From positions 1-64,000 of the forward strand of contig JAZKFV010000012.1 in NCBI GenBank assembly GCA_040386195.1: 64,000 bases of DNA, read 5' to 3'. The notes beneath the pieces are model-generated. The model did not search any database. It was not told the origin of the DNA and saw nothing but the letters and a program-made list of their open reading frames with translations. Every line of letters begins with the position of its first letter. Positions within the stretch are counted from its first letter, which is position 1. The position numbers were made by a program, and so were the translations under genes. Origin of the DNA: JAJTCH01 sp040386195. Its GTDB lineage: Bacteria > Pseudomonadota > Alphaproteobacteria > Rickettsiales > UBA1997. Shown here piece by piece: positions 18,127 to 26,757 of the stretch.

Positions 18127-18450
18127 ATATTTTCCTGTAATAAATTATTTAATATTGTGGTTTTCGTTTCGGTATTTATTCATATCATTCAAACTTTTTT
18201 GTTGCAAATTTTATCCAAAATTACTGCATTAAAATTACAATCAATTATTCTATTCAAAGAATTTGGATGTTGAATAAAGTAAATGGGTCATAAAGGGGTT
18301 GTATGTTAAATCCCAGCGATAACTCACTTAGAACCTTCACTTAACCCTTATCTCTGACCACTTTATCTTTATTATTGTTTAAGAAAAAAATGGGGTTAGG
18401 TTCGCTTTGTCAACCATTAAAACAAAACGCAGCACCAAACCTAAACATCC
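18127..18450. other. intergenic, 324 bp, no gene seen
   Basis: No convincing ORF. Its only distinctive content is GGGGTTAGGTTCGCT at 18392-18406, followed by a CAACCATTAA stretch, which has a diverged copy at 27615-27642. It marks the start of the repeat-rich accessory segment. Confidence 0.6.
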
Positions 18451-19479
18451 CTACAACTTAACATAATAAGTCGCCTTACCTTTCCCTTCCGCGCTAATTA
18501 GACCAATCTCCACCAACTTCTTAAAATCTTGCTTCCTCGCCGCCAAGCTGCGGTTGGAAATGTTGGTGTATTCTTTTTGGCTGATGCTGCCAGATTTCTC
18601 AATAAATTTTAAAATATCTTGATGATGTTTTTCTAATCGAGGTGGTTTTGTAAAATTGGGGAGGGTTTTTTGGACTCTTTTTAATTCGTCTAATAGGCCA
18701 TCGGCGAAATATTCTAGCCAATTGGTGAAATCTAAATCATTTTTGGTTTCATAATAGTCACCAACAGCACCAACATAATCAAAATATTTGCTGACATTTT
18801 GGTTGTAATAATTTTCCAGACTAAAAATTTCCAATAAATTAAAACCTAAACTTCCTAACAAGGCAGTGGTAATTAGGCGGGTTGTGCGGCCGTTGCCATC
18901 CATAAAAGGGTGGATAATTACATATTGTTTGTGAAATAAACCAGCGAGTAAAATTGCATCAATTTTGCCAACATTGCGATTAATGAAGTTAATTAAATTA
19001 TCCATCAAGGGTTTAACATCTTTATAATCCGGCGGAATAAATCTGATATCACTAGCACTTCTTGGATCACGAATTACAACCGCGCGCTTGCGGTATTTTC
19101 CCACATCCGCACTATTTGCCATCAATCCATCAACAACCAAACTTTGAATGTGAGTGATCTCACTATGAGATAATTTAAATTGTCCGGCTTTAACTTTTTT
19201 GTTAATATAAACTAATGCTTTATTGTAATTGATGATTTCTTTTTCAGTATCTCTGATCACTTTTGGAGATTGCTTAATCAACCTTTTAACATCAGTAAGC
19301 GGCAATGGATTGCCTTCAATGCTGGTTGAAGCAAAAGATGATAAAACTCGCGCCTGATATTTTAATTCCACCAAATTATCGCCACTGATATTAATAGATT
19401 TAACCACGCCCATAGCCTCTCCAATCTGGCGAAGGCAGTGGAGCATTTTGTTGGTGATGGTGTATTTAGGATGCCACAT
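18451..19479 (-). CDS. Fic-domain protein (probable AMPylase) with C-terminal winged helix
   Basis: 342 aa from the ATG at 19479; the frame continues to a TTG at 19551 but that extension overlaps a palindromic repeat. The N-terminal STSIEGN (about 51-57) fits the inhibitory (S/T)xxxE(G/N) motif. The Fic active site HPFMDGNGR is at about 190-198, with catalytic His and nucleotide-binding DGNGR intact. Residues 285-342 form a winged helix of the kind seen in Fic/DOC transcription-linked proteins. It likely transfers AMP to a bacterial target and regulates itself, an inference from class II Fic proteins. No antitoxin partner is adjacent. Confidence 0.9.
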   Translation of the reverse strand: MWHPKYTITNKMLHCLRQIGEAMGVVKSINISGDNLVELKYQARVLSSFASTSIEGNPLPLTDVKRLIKQSPKVIRDTEKEIINYNKALVYINKKVKAGQFKLSHSEITHIQSLVVDGLMANSADVGKYRKRAVVIRDPRSASDIRFIPPDYKDVKPLMDNLINFINRNVGKIDAILLAGLFHKQYVIIHPFMDGNGRTTRLITTALLGSLGFNLLEIFSLENYYNQNVSKYFDYVGAVGDYYETKNDLDFTNWLEYFADGLLDELKRVQKTLPNFTKPPRLEKHHQDILKFIEKSGSISQKEYTNISNRSLAARKQDFKKLVEIGLISAEGKGKATYYVKL

Positions 19480-19555
19480 ATAGAGGGATAAATTGGGATT
19501 TTGAAATAAATTATATAGCCGTATTATAGCCGTATTGTGGCTGATTGTCAAGAAA

Positions 19556-19609
19556 AAGTCACGTTATCAACCAACTATTTGCTTTGGTTAGTGGATAACG
19601 TGACTTGAC
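19556..19609. repeat. inverted repeat, part of a dispersed repeat
   Basis: Arms AAGTCACGTTATC (19556-19568) and its complement (19594-19606), followed by CTTGACC and eight T. The reverse complement of 19582-19609 recurs at 23323-23349 with one or two mismatches. Confidence 0.7.
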
Positions 19610-19627
19610 CTTTTTTTTGGCTTTTAA

Positions 19628-19713
19628 AATATTGCTTTTTGACCAAGCAAATTTATTATCCAAACTAAACATAAAGCCCTAACCAAATCATTATCCAAAC
19701 AGATAAATTTATC
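19628..19713. repeat. 86-bp dispersed noncoding repeat, copy 1
   Basis: Starts AATATTGCTTTTTG and ends CAGATAAATTTATC. The second copy of identical length is at 25652-25737 and shares ACCAAATCATTATCCAAACA exactly. This copy is in the leader of the XRE gene at 19743. Confidence 0.8.
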
Positions 19714-19742
19714 AAACAAAGCCATTTATCATCCCCAACAAA

Positions 19743-20003
19743 ATGATCTACAACCACCACATCCACCTAGCCCGAACCGCCCTAAACCTCACCCAAACCG
19801 AACTAGCCAAACAATCCGGCATCTCCACCCCAACCATTAAAGACATCGAATCATCCAAACCAAATGAGGAACTTAAAAACAACAAAATAGTTGTGATGGC
19901 TTTGTTAAAATTTTTTGAAGATGAAGGCGTAGAATTTATCGACGATCAAGATTCGCTAGGGGTGAAAGTTGGGAAGAAGGTTGTTAGGTGGAGGTTTAGG
20001 TAG
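19743..20003 (+). CDS. XRE-family helix-turn-helix regulator, paralogue A
   Basis: 86 aa. The HTH occupies residues about 7-40 (ARTALNLTQTELAKQSGIST), followed by DIESSKPNEELKNNKIVVM and FFEDEGVEFID, then a short basic tail. A close paralogue lies at 20520. Such small XRE proteins often act as antitoxin-like or phage-type repressors; no toxin gene is paired here. Its first 120 bases are unusually C-rich compared with the region. Confidence 0.88.
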   Translation: MIYNHHIHLARTALNLTQTELAKQSGISTPTIKDIESSKPNEELKNNKIVVMALLKFFEDEGVEFIDDQDSLGVKVGKKVVRWRFR

Positions 20004-20049
20004 TTGGTGGGGTTTGTGGTTGGTGGAACGAACCCCTTTACCTTACCAA

Positions 20050-20274
20050 CTACCCCAAAACCCTCTTATTAAAAATCTTCCGAACATTTTTAATATTCTC
20101 CTCCACCTCTTCAATCTGCCCTAGAATATTAGCGATTTGTTCAGCAGAAAAATATTTGGGGATTTGGTTAAAATATCTTAAATCTTCCACCAGCGCATTA
20201 GCCGATTTTCTGATTAGATGAAAGCCGATGATTATTTCGTTTTCTAAATTGGGATTGAGGTTTTTTTCTGGCAT
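20050..20274 (-). CDS. small helical hypothetical protein (74 aa)
   Basis: Not recognised. It is predicted all-helical, with NEIIIGFHLIRKSANALVED and AEQIANILGQIEEVEENIKN as two amphipathic stretches. It is convergent with XRE gene A and divergent from XRE gene B. Base composition and codons fit a real gene, but the function is unknown. Confidence 0.55.
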   Translation of the reverse strand: MPEKNLNPNLENEIIIGFHLIRKSANALVEDLRYFNQIPKYFSAEQIANILGQIEEVEENIKNVRKIFNKRVLG

Positions 20275-20519
20275 AGTTTTATAATTATACGAATTAGCAT
20301 TGTTTTAGCTAAAAAATATCTTAATCGTTGCTTTTTTAGGGCTGGATAACCATAATCAACCGAACTTTGCGCAGGCAAAATAAATGGCTATTTGTTTGAC
20401 TCTGAAGACTCTTTTGGCAAGTTGATTATAATTTATTAAGATAATTTCTAACTAAAACTAGCTTAATAAGGTATATAATAGTTGTCAAGAATATTATTTA
20501 TCTAAAAAGTATATTTAAA

Positions 20520-20783
20520 ATGATTTGTAGTTTACATATAAAATTAGCAAGAACGGCATTGGGAATAATCCAAGAAGAGCTTGCTGAAAAATCAGGAGTT
20601 TCTTTACCAACAATCAAGAATATTGAAATAACTAATCCTAATGAAGAAATTAAAAGCAATAAAAGCACCATGATTGCTTTAATGAAATTCTTTGAAGATA
20701 GCGGGGTTAAATTTATTGATGAGAAAGATGAGGTTGGCGTCAAAGTTGGTAAGAAAGTTATTAGGCAGAAATTTAAACACTAA
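20520..20783 (+). CDS. XRE-family helix-turn-helix regulator, paralogue B
   Basis: 87 aa. Same layout as the 19743 protein: ARTALGIIQEELAEKSGVSL for the HTH, then NPNEEIKSNKSTM, FFEDSGVKFIDE and VKVGKKVIRQKF. The two differ enough to be an old duplication. A TATAAT hexamer lies at 20474-20479, about 40 bp upstream. The next gene downstream, 107 bp away, is the unusual 308-aa protein that it may control; that is inference from position. Confidence 0.88.
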   Translation: MICSLHIKLARTALGIIQEELAEKSGVSLPTIKNIEITNPNEEIKSNKSTMIALMKFFEDSGVKFIDEKDEVGVKVGKKVIRQKFKH

Positions 20784-20889
20784 TTTATCATTCAAAATCA
20801 CTTGTGTTGGTTGAGGAATTTACAATGCCAACCTTAGGTTTGTATCAAGTTGGGATAGGAAATGAGCGTTAGGCCAAATACTAATTACC

Positions 20890-21816
20890 ATGAATAACTA
20901 TAGAATAGAAAATTTTTCCTCGCAGATCGATCAAATTATTAAAAAATGCGGCTCCGTTTTATCAAAAGAAACTGCGGCTTTGATAAGCAAAAATAATGCG
21001 ATTGGCAGATTATTTTCTGGTGGCACTTTGGAACAGCAAATGGAGTTGATTGAGAAAAATTTTATTAGCGCAGTTGATGATTGTTTAGAATTTACTTTGC
21101 GCTACGCGGATGAGGAAGGCATTATTTCTGAGGCCTTGATTACAATGACTTTAGAGGCATTACAAAAATTTCAAGATCTAGCGTGGAATGATTTTGAAAG
21201 CTCTGTTGTTATAAAAAAAATGAACAGCGCCGGAATTAGAAAAATTGTCGAAGAAAAACAGGCTGCAATCAACGAGGATTTAAATACAAAAATCAGAAAT
21301 GCTCACGGCGGCAGAGTAAATGGACGCAAGCTCTATACAGGCAATATTACCTCATCAAATCTTGTCTTATTTAATAACTTATGCCTTCAGCATGATCGAG
21401 TCATTCACGATAAAGCCGGCCATCTTAAAAAACGTTTTGAGGCGCTACACCCACTTTTAGCATCAGACAACCCATCGCATTGGGCAAATGCAGTTCATGA
21501 ATGCAGAAAAATTTTTCAAGAATTAGCTGATGAATTATTCCCCGCTCAGTCAGAATCAAGAAAAAAGAATGGGTTGGAAATAAAATTGGATTCCAATGCT
21601 TATATCAACCGCTTGGCTTGCTTTGTGGAAGATAATAGCAAATCTAAAACTTATACCTCGGTAGTATCTAGCCAATTAGATGATTTTGGTAAAAAACTAA
21701 AAACAATTTTTGATGCAACAAATAAAGGTACTCATGCCGATTTAACAAGAGAGCATGCTTATAGTTTTGCTGCGTACACCTATTTGATTGTTGGTGATAT
21801 TTTAAGCTTAAGATAA
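20890..21816 (+). CDS. hypothetical protein with possible C-terminal HEPN-like domain
   Basis: 308 aa, no signal peptide or membrane segment. Residues 1-130 are helical with KCGSVLSKETAALISKNNA. The C-terminal third (about 195-308) contains WANAVHECRKIFQELADELF, then DDFGKKLKTIFDATNKGTH and EHAYSFAAYTYLIVGDILSL. This is the pattern seen in HEPN-type domains of several defence or abortive-infection proteins. No classical RxxxxH catalytic motif is obvious. With flanking XRE genes and repeats it may belong to a small defence islet. Family assignment is tentative. Confidence 0.65.
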   Translation: MNNYRIENFSSQIDQIIKKCGSVLSKETAALISKNNAIGRLFSGGTLEQQMELIEKNFISAVDDCLEFTLRYADEEGIISEALITMTLEALQKFQDLAWNDFESSVVIKKMNSAGIRKIVEEKQAAINEDLNTKIRNAHGGRVNGRKLYTGNITSSNLVLFNNLCLQHDRVIHDKAGHLKKRFEALHPLLASDNPSHWANAVHECRKIFQELADELFPAQSESRKKNGLEIKLDSNAYINRLACFVEDNSKSKTYTSVVSSQLDDFGKKLKTIFDATNKGTHADLTREHAYSFAAYTYLIVGDILSLR

Positions 21817-21869
21817 CAAACCAATTTTAAAGATGAAAAAATACAGACTTGTAATCCGGGTGTAATCCG

Positions 21870-21904
21870 GGGACAGTATACTAATTTTCTAGTGAGGCTG
21901 TCCC
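21870..21904 (+). terminator. hairpin after the 308-aa gene
   Basis: GGGACAG ... CTGTCCC with a 21-nt loop, then ATTTTCC, 53 bp past the stop at 21816. The GGGGACAGTATACT core also resembles ends seen near REP-associated transposases; neither reading is certain. Confidence 0.4.
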
Positions 21905-21943
21905 ATTTTCCTCCACCCTTTTCATTCCAACTCCCCAACCCCT

Positions 21944-22306
21944 CTAAAACTCCACCACAATCTTAAACCCACCATAACTCATCCTCTCCATCTTAAACGG
22001 CATTTTCTTTGGATCGCACATTTGGGATAGTCTGGGGTCTTGCATTACTTTTTTATTTACGGCGTTGCGGTGGGCTTTGGATTTGTAGGTGATCCAGGAG
22101 AATATTATTGTCTCGCTGGGTTTGGCTTTGGTGAGTTTTGGGAAGGGTAGACCGGGGTTGATGTTTAGGTCGTCGCCTACTGTTTCGAAATATTGTAGGG
22201 CGCCGTGTTCTTTCCAAACTTCGCCGCCTTGTTGGGCCATTTTAAAATAGGCTTTGAGATTTTTTTTGGGGATGGTGATTACAAAACCGTCAACATAATT
22301 TGCCAT
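21944..22306 (-). CDS. DUF1428 (YbaA-like) protein, copy 1
   Basis: 120 aa, full length for DUF1428, a small dimeric alpha/beta-barrel family of unknown role. Characteristic motifs are YVDGFVITIPKKNL at the start, WKEHGALQYFETVGDD and PFKMERMSYGGFK near the end. It is nearly identical to the gene at 27684-28046: five nucleotide differences, all in the last 100 coding bases. It sits four bases after the ankyrin gene stop, so the pair is probably cotranscribed. GC content is higher than in neighbours. Confidence 0.9.
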   Translation of the reverse strand: MANYVDGFVITIPKKNLKAYFKMAQQGGEVWKEHGALQYFETVGDDLNINPGLPFPKLTKAKPSETIIFSWITYKSKAHRNAVNKKVMQDPRLSQMCDPKKMPFKMERMSYGGFKIVVEF

Positions 22307-22310
22307 ATTG

Positions 22311-23159
22311 TCACGATTGAGTGTGATGGTTTTCGGTCAATTTTTTTATAATTGCTTTTCCAGCTCCAGATGAAGGAACTTTTTTGTCTGCTTCAAGGTC
22401 TGCTTTAACGTACATACCTATCAATTGCCGAATATCTAATGGCAATATTTTAGCCGGACTTTCTGCGCCAACTCTTGGATGCGTTCCAAAATTAAGTGCG
22501 TTTAATATATTTGTATCTATTGGAACTGATTTCATTGCATCTTGCAGCAGATCTTTTGCTGCCAGAATTACTGGATGATCTAGGACAGCTTCGTCATTTG
22601 CGCCGTAAAAAAGAAGAAGCGCGGCGATTTTTGTTCTGGTTTCTAAAGGTTGATCATTACGAAATGGGGTGACTGTGAGTTTGAGAGGAGTTGTTTCACT
22701 GCTACTACCTTGCTCAACATTTGCGTTTTGCTCAAGTAAATATGCTACCATATCAATTCGACCTTGCATTACCGCACTAGCAAGAGGAGTTTGTTTCCAG
22801 CGTGAACTGATGAGATTAATATTTGCTCCTTTTGCAACCAAAAGCTGCGCCACATCAAGATCACCATCTCCAGCTACAAGAATGAGAGGGGTTAATCCAT
22901 CATCTCGCCTGGAATATTCTATCCCGTCTGGACTAACAACTTTAGCTCCTTGTTCAATTAGTTTTTTTACTAAATCGGGTTTTTTAAATTGGGCGGCAAG
23001 AAAAATAGGAAACACCCCATCACTGTTTCTTTGTTGATCTGGATTGGCACCTTGATCGATCAGTTCAATTATTTTCTCAAGGTTTTGTTCCTCAAGAGCT
23101 GCGTCCATTTGATTTTTCAGCTCTGCTATGCGCTCTGGGCTAAGTTCTATAGGTCTCAT
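22311..23159 (-). CDS. ankyrin-repeat protein (282 aa)
   Basis: About four to five ankyrin repeats between residues 15 and 190: LIDQGANPDQQRNSDGVFPI, LIEQGAKVVSPDG, DGLTPLILVAGDGDLDVAQL, LVAKGANINLI and LLEQNANVEQGS. The C-terminal 80 residues are non-repeat with a basic end. No signal peptide. Ankyrin proteins in host-associated alphaproteobacteria are often translocated to the host; there is no direct evidence here. Confidence 0.85.
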   Translation of the reverse strand: MRPIELSPERIAELKNQMDAALEEQNLEKIIELIDQGANPDQQRNSDGVFPIFLAAQFKKPDLVKKLIEQGAKVVSPDGIEYSRRDDGLTPLILVAGDGDLDVAQLLVAKGANINLISSRWKQTPLASAVMQGRIDMVAYLLEQNANVEQGSSSETTPLKLTVTPFRNDQPLETRTKIAALLLFYGANDEAVLDHPVILAAKDLLQDAMKSVPIDTNILNALNFGTHPRVGAESPAKILPLDIRQLIGMYVKADLEADKKVPSSGAGKAIIKKLTENHHTQS

Positions 23160-23322
23160 TTTTTATAAATTTATGTTTTTAATGTATAACGGTAATGACG
23201 ATAAAATCAGATAAAATTTCTGCATTATTTTTTCTACTGTCATTTCCTTTGTTAATCAAGCTTTCTTGTACATTCTTTTACAAACCACAAACCAACCTTT
23301 GATACGATATGAGATCAATATG

Positions 23323-23349
23323 GTCAAGTCACGTTACCCACTAACCAAA
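23323..23349. repeat. dispersed repeat copy (GTCAAGTCACGTTA)
   Basis: Matches the reverse complement of 19582-19609, through the stretch ending ACTAACCAAA, with one or two mismatches. Here only one arm of the palindrome is present. Confidence 0.65.
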
Positions 23350-23428
23350 ATCAAAACCCAATTCTTTGAATATAATAAAAGGCAATTATCCCCTTACAAC
23401 AAATACCATCAATATCAATGGTTTCGCC

Positions 23429-23485
23429 ATCCCAGCGCTCTGGGATCTAGTCCTACTTGCCTGAGATCCCAGCTTGCGCTGGGAT
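23429..23485. repeat. REP-like inverted pair (class B)
   Basis: ATCCCAGCGCTCTGGGATCT (23429-23448) faces AGATCCCAGCTTGCGCTGGG (from 23464). The sequence differs from class A repeats, so the genome carries more than one palindromic family. Confidence 0.8.
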
Positions 23486-23648
23486 AACGAAGTTGAAGAA
23501 TTGTTGTTAGGAACATTGCGTAAACTTAATTTCTTATCACAAATTTTTGTCTCTAAAAGAACCAATTTAATTTTTTAGCCTGTTATTTCTTGCTAAAAAT
23601 TTCTTTATACCAACCCTTGCACGTTTTTAAATATTTTTTAAGAGCTTC

Positions 23649-25613
23649 ATGAAAATCAGCGCATTACAAGTTTTCTTAATCATTACATTTCTTTGTGCAA
23701 AGTCAGCCTTTGCTACCGCCATCTCTGGCACTTATAACAGTGATATTGGCAGCCCTTCATCAGTTTATTCTAGTTTGGAAGTCGCCACAAATGGCAGCGC
23801 AACCGCCAATCAAAAAATTTATAGTCACCAGATTATAGTTGGCTCAAGTGGATCATTACTTGCCCATAATACAATTTCTGCGGGCAGTGAAGATGTGGCA
23901 ATCACTCTTAATAGTGGTTATTTGGAATTATATAGCGGCTCTTCGGTGCAAGGCACAATTGACGGCGGAGGTGAAGTTTATATTTATGGAGCAACTTCTG
24001 TTGGCGCAATTGGCAGCAATAATACTGTCGGTGCAGTATATGCCAATGTGGGAGAGACGACTTTCAACGGCAATATTAATGCCTACGATTTTCAAATTCT
24101 TGGCTCCTTTAATGCAATTTTCACTCAAGCCAGCACTGCAATTACAGTGAGTAATCAGCTTTATATTGACAGCACTGCAACATTATCTGTGACTGTTTCA
24201 AGCTCCAGCAGCACAATTTTAGAAGTTACCGGCTATGCTCTTTTAGAGCCGGGAATAAAACTTAATTTAACCACTTCCGGATTCACCGCGAGCAAAGATA
24301 TTACACTGATTAATGTGACGGACATCACAGCCTCTTCAACACTCCAAGTGATTGCCGACTCTGATATTAATGTCAATGGCAACGGCACTAATATTTACAA
24401 TGACGCAACTTTCACCACTTCAATTGACGAAAATAAATTAATGCTTCACGTAACTTATACTGGCATCACCCCGTCCGTCACTTTCACCGGCAATGCCAGA
24501 AATTCTTACGATGCGATAATAAATTCCACTGCTGCCAGTGGCGAGTTGGCAGTTTTAAAAACCTATTTACAAGATAATTCGATAAGCAATTCCGCAAAAG
24601 AAGCCGCTGCAAAATCAACAATTCCGCAAGTTGACAATGCCAATAACCGCGTTTCTTTTGATTCAGCGCAAGCCTCATTTGATGTGGCTTCAAGCCGTTT
24701 ACAATCTTTAAACAAATTGGCTTTTTTGAAAAAATTTCAAGTGGCATCAAACTCAAATAACTTAAACGGATTATTTGATGCGAAGGCAAAAAATTCATTT
24801 TGGAGCCAAGCTTTTGGTTCGAACATTTCGCAAGGAAACACTTCTGTTTCCGAAGGTTACAACGCCAATTTAAAAGGCTTGGCCTTTGGTGCTGATAAAG
24901 AAATTTCTAACGATTCTTACTTAGGAATTTCGGCCAGCTATGCCAATTCCAACGCTAAATCACGCAGCGCTTTAAAACAAACCACAATTAATTCTTATCA
25001 ATTCAACGTTTATAACGGCATTAATTTTGAGAAATTTTTCTTAAATAATTTTGTTGGTTTTGTGTGGAATGATTACGATTCAAACCGCTCAATTCCTGTT
25101 GCAACAACCAACGCTTCCGCCAAATATAGCGGCCAAACTTACATCGCCAGATCAGAAATTGGTGCAAATAAAAAACTAGAAAATGATATTATTTTTACTC
25201 CAAGTTTAATGATTACCGCAGCACAAAATTCATCACAAAATTATTCTGAAAATGGCGCCGGAACTCTAAATTTAAACGTCAAATCGCAATCAACAAATTT
25301 CTTCGAAACGCGCGCCGGCTTTGCTTTAAGCAAACAATTAACAATAAAAGATCATTTAGTTTTTCCAGAATTCACCAGCAGTTACGGCTATGATTTTGCT
25401 CACTCCAAACAACAAACTTCCGCAAATTTCATCGGACAATCAACCACATTCGATTCAACATCCGCCAACATCGCCCGCGGCAGTTTAAAAATCGGACTTG
25501 GTGCTAAAATCTATGAAACTGAAAATTTATTTTTCGACACCAATTACACCTTCGAACACCGCCAAAACTTCGCCGCCAATTCTATAGTTTTGAAAGTTAC
25601 AAAAAAGTTTTAG
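23649..25613 (+). CDS. autotransporter (type V secretion) outer-membrane protein
   Basis: 654 aa. A Sec signal peptide (about 1-22, ends KSAFA) precedes a Ser/Thr/Gly-rich beta-helix-like passenger (about 25-370) with repeats such as ISAGSEDVAITLNSG. The C-terminal autotransporter barrel (about 385-654) has alternating strands, AFGADKEISNDSYLGISASY, and ends VTKKF with the typical terminal Phe. The passenger is short and has no recognisable enzyme domain, so adhesion is the likely role (inference). A strong hairpin follows at its stop. Confidence 0.9.
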   Translation: MKISALQVFLIITFLCAKSAFATAISGTYNSDIGSPSSVYSSLEVATNGSATANQKIYSHQIIVGSSGSLLAHNTISAGSEDVAITLNSGYLELYSGSSVQGTIDGGGEVYIYGATSVGAIGSNNTVGAVYANVGETTFNGNINAYDFQILGSFNAIFTQASTAITVSNQLYIDSTATLSVTVSSSSSTILEVTGYALLEPGIKLNLTTSGFTASKDITLINVTDITASSTLQVIADSDINVNGNGTNIYNDATFTTSIDENKLMLHVTYTGITPSVTFTGNARNSYDAIINSTAASGELAVLKTYLQDNSISNSAKEAAAKSTIPQVDNANNRVSFDSAQASFDVASSRLQSLNKLAFLKKFQVASNSNNLNGLFDAKAKNSFWSQAFGSNISQGNTSVSEGYNANLKGLAFGADKEISNDSYLGISASYANSNAKSRSALKQTTINSYQFNVYNGINFEKFFLNNFVGFVWNDYDSNRSIPVATTNASAKYSGQTYIARSEIGANKKLENDIIFTPSLMITAAQNSSQNYSENGAGTLNLNVKSQSTNFFETRAGFALSKQLTIKDHLVFPEFTSSYGYDFAHSKQQTSANFIGQSTTFDSTSANIARGSLKIGLGAKIYETENLFFDTNYTFEHRQNFAANSIVLKVTKKF

Positions 25614-25629
25614 AACTTTTTGTAACTTT
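25593..25629 (+). terminator. terminator overlapping the autotransporter stop
   Basis: AAAGTTACAAAAAAGTT pairs with AACTTTTTGTAACTTT (one bulge); the loop contains the TAG stop at 25611-25613. Confidence 0.8.
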
Positions 25630-25651
25630 AATTTTGCTCGATAGAAATCTG

Positions 25652-25737
25652 AATATTGCTTTTTGGTTGAGCAAATTTATTATCGAAATTGAGCATCCAG
25701 CCGTAACCAAATCATTATCCAAACAGATAAATTTATC
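25652..25737. repeat. 86-bp dispersed noncoding repeat, copy 2
   Basis: Same length and boundaries as 19628-19713, with substitutions concentrated in the middle third. It lies between the convergent autotransporter and corA genes. Confidence 0.8.
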
Positions 25738-25768
25738 GACAAATGCCGACCTGCTGGGGATTTTATTT

Positions 25769-26713
25769 TTATAGCCAACCTTTTTTCTTAAAAATAAGCA
25801 CGGTTATTACCGAAGAAAATAGCATTAATCCGATGGCGAATGGATAGCCGATTAGCCATTTTAATTCTGGCATGAAGTTGAAGTTCATACCATAAATACT
25901 AGCAATTAATGTTGGTGGCATGAAGATCAGTGAGGCGACGGTGAAAATTTTTATTACCTTGTTTTGTTCAATATTAATCAAAGCTAGAAAGTTATTTTGC
26001 AGATACTCCAATCTGGTAAAATTAAAATTCGCATATTCAATTAGTGAATGAATATCTTTAAAAATAATCCGTAATCTTTGTTCATTTTCTTCCATTAAAT
26101 CGCTGTTGCGCTGGAATAATGTAATCACTCGTTGCTTGTCAAATAAGGTCTCGCGCAATGACATTGTTAGTTCCTGACACTCACTGATTTTTAAAATTAT
26201 CTCTTCATCAACATTCTTTTTGTAGCTAATTTTTTTGCCAATATCGACAATATATTTTGACACTAACTCAATTAAATCAGCATCAAGATCAATTCTAGTT
26301 TCTGAAATAGCGATGAAGATTTTAGCTGGAGTATCAAAATAAGTTGGCTGGTTTTTAATTTTTTTAACAGTTTCAGAAATAACTTGGCTGTCAAAGTTGC
26401 GCAGGCTAAACAGAATTTTTTTAGTAATAATAAAAGAGACTTCATTATCATCGAGTTTGCCATCTTTGATGTTTAAAAAAGTGGAGTTAATTTTAACTGC
26501 ATTAAAATCTTCAAGATAGCGCGAGCTGCTTTCAATTTCCTCTTGTTGCTGAAGGGTTGGGAATTTGATATTATATTTTTCTTCAACCTCTTTTATCTGT
26601 TCTTCTGTTGGATTTTGTAGATCAATCCACACAACATTTTCAAGATTTGTTGCCTCTTTTAGTGAATTAACTTTTTGTTGAAAATATTCTGAAAGTTGAA
26701 AAATTCTGATCAT
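25769..26713 (-). CDS. corA: CorA-family divalent metal ion transporter
   Basis: 314 aa, standard CorA length. A long acidic and helical cytoplasmic funnel domain is followed by two C-terminal transmembrane helices with the selectivity signature YGMNF after the first one (PPTLIASIYGMNF). The end is KKKGWL, as in CorA proteins. Likely imports Mg2+ or Co2+ across the inner membrane. Confidence 0.93.
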   Translation of the reverse strand: MIRIFQLSEYFQQKVNSLKEATNLENVVWIDLQNPTEEQIKEVEEKYNIKFPTLQQQEEIESSSRYLEDFNAVKINSTFLNIKDGKLDDNEVSFIITKKILFSLRNFDSQVISETVKKIKNQPTYFDTPAKIFIAISETRIDLDADLIELVSKYIVDIGKKISYKKNVDEEIILKISECQELTMSLRETLFDKQRVITLFQRNSDLMEENEQRLRIIFKDIHSLIEYANFNFTRLEYLQNNFLALINIEQNKVIKIFTVASLIFMPPTLIASIYGMNFNFMPELKWLIGYPFAIGLMLFSSVITVLIFKKKGWL

Positions 26714-26757
26714 GATTTTGGCTATAAAAATGGTTGAAGAGGTGGGAGTCTATGTAA

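Larger units (their letters stand above)
23160..23648. other. intergenic, 489 bp, repeats only
   Basis: Divergent region between the ankyrin gene and the autotransporter. It holds a copy of the GTCAAGTCACGTTA repeat (23323-23349) and a REP-like pair (23429-23485). No supported gene; the ORF crossing it is made largely of repeat sequence. Promoters for both flanking genes must lie here but none is clear. Confidence 0.6.

Noticed and set aside
23266..23487. 73-aa ORF before the autotransporter
   Set aside because: Crosses two dispersed repeats and has no family resemblance.
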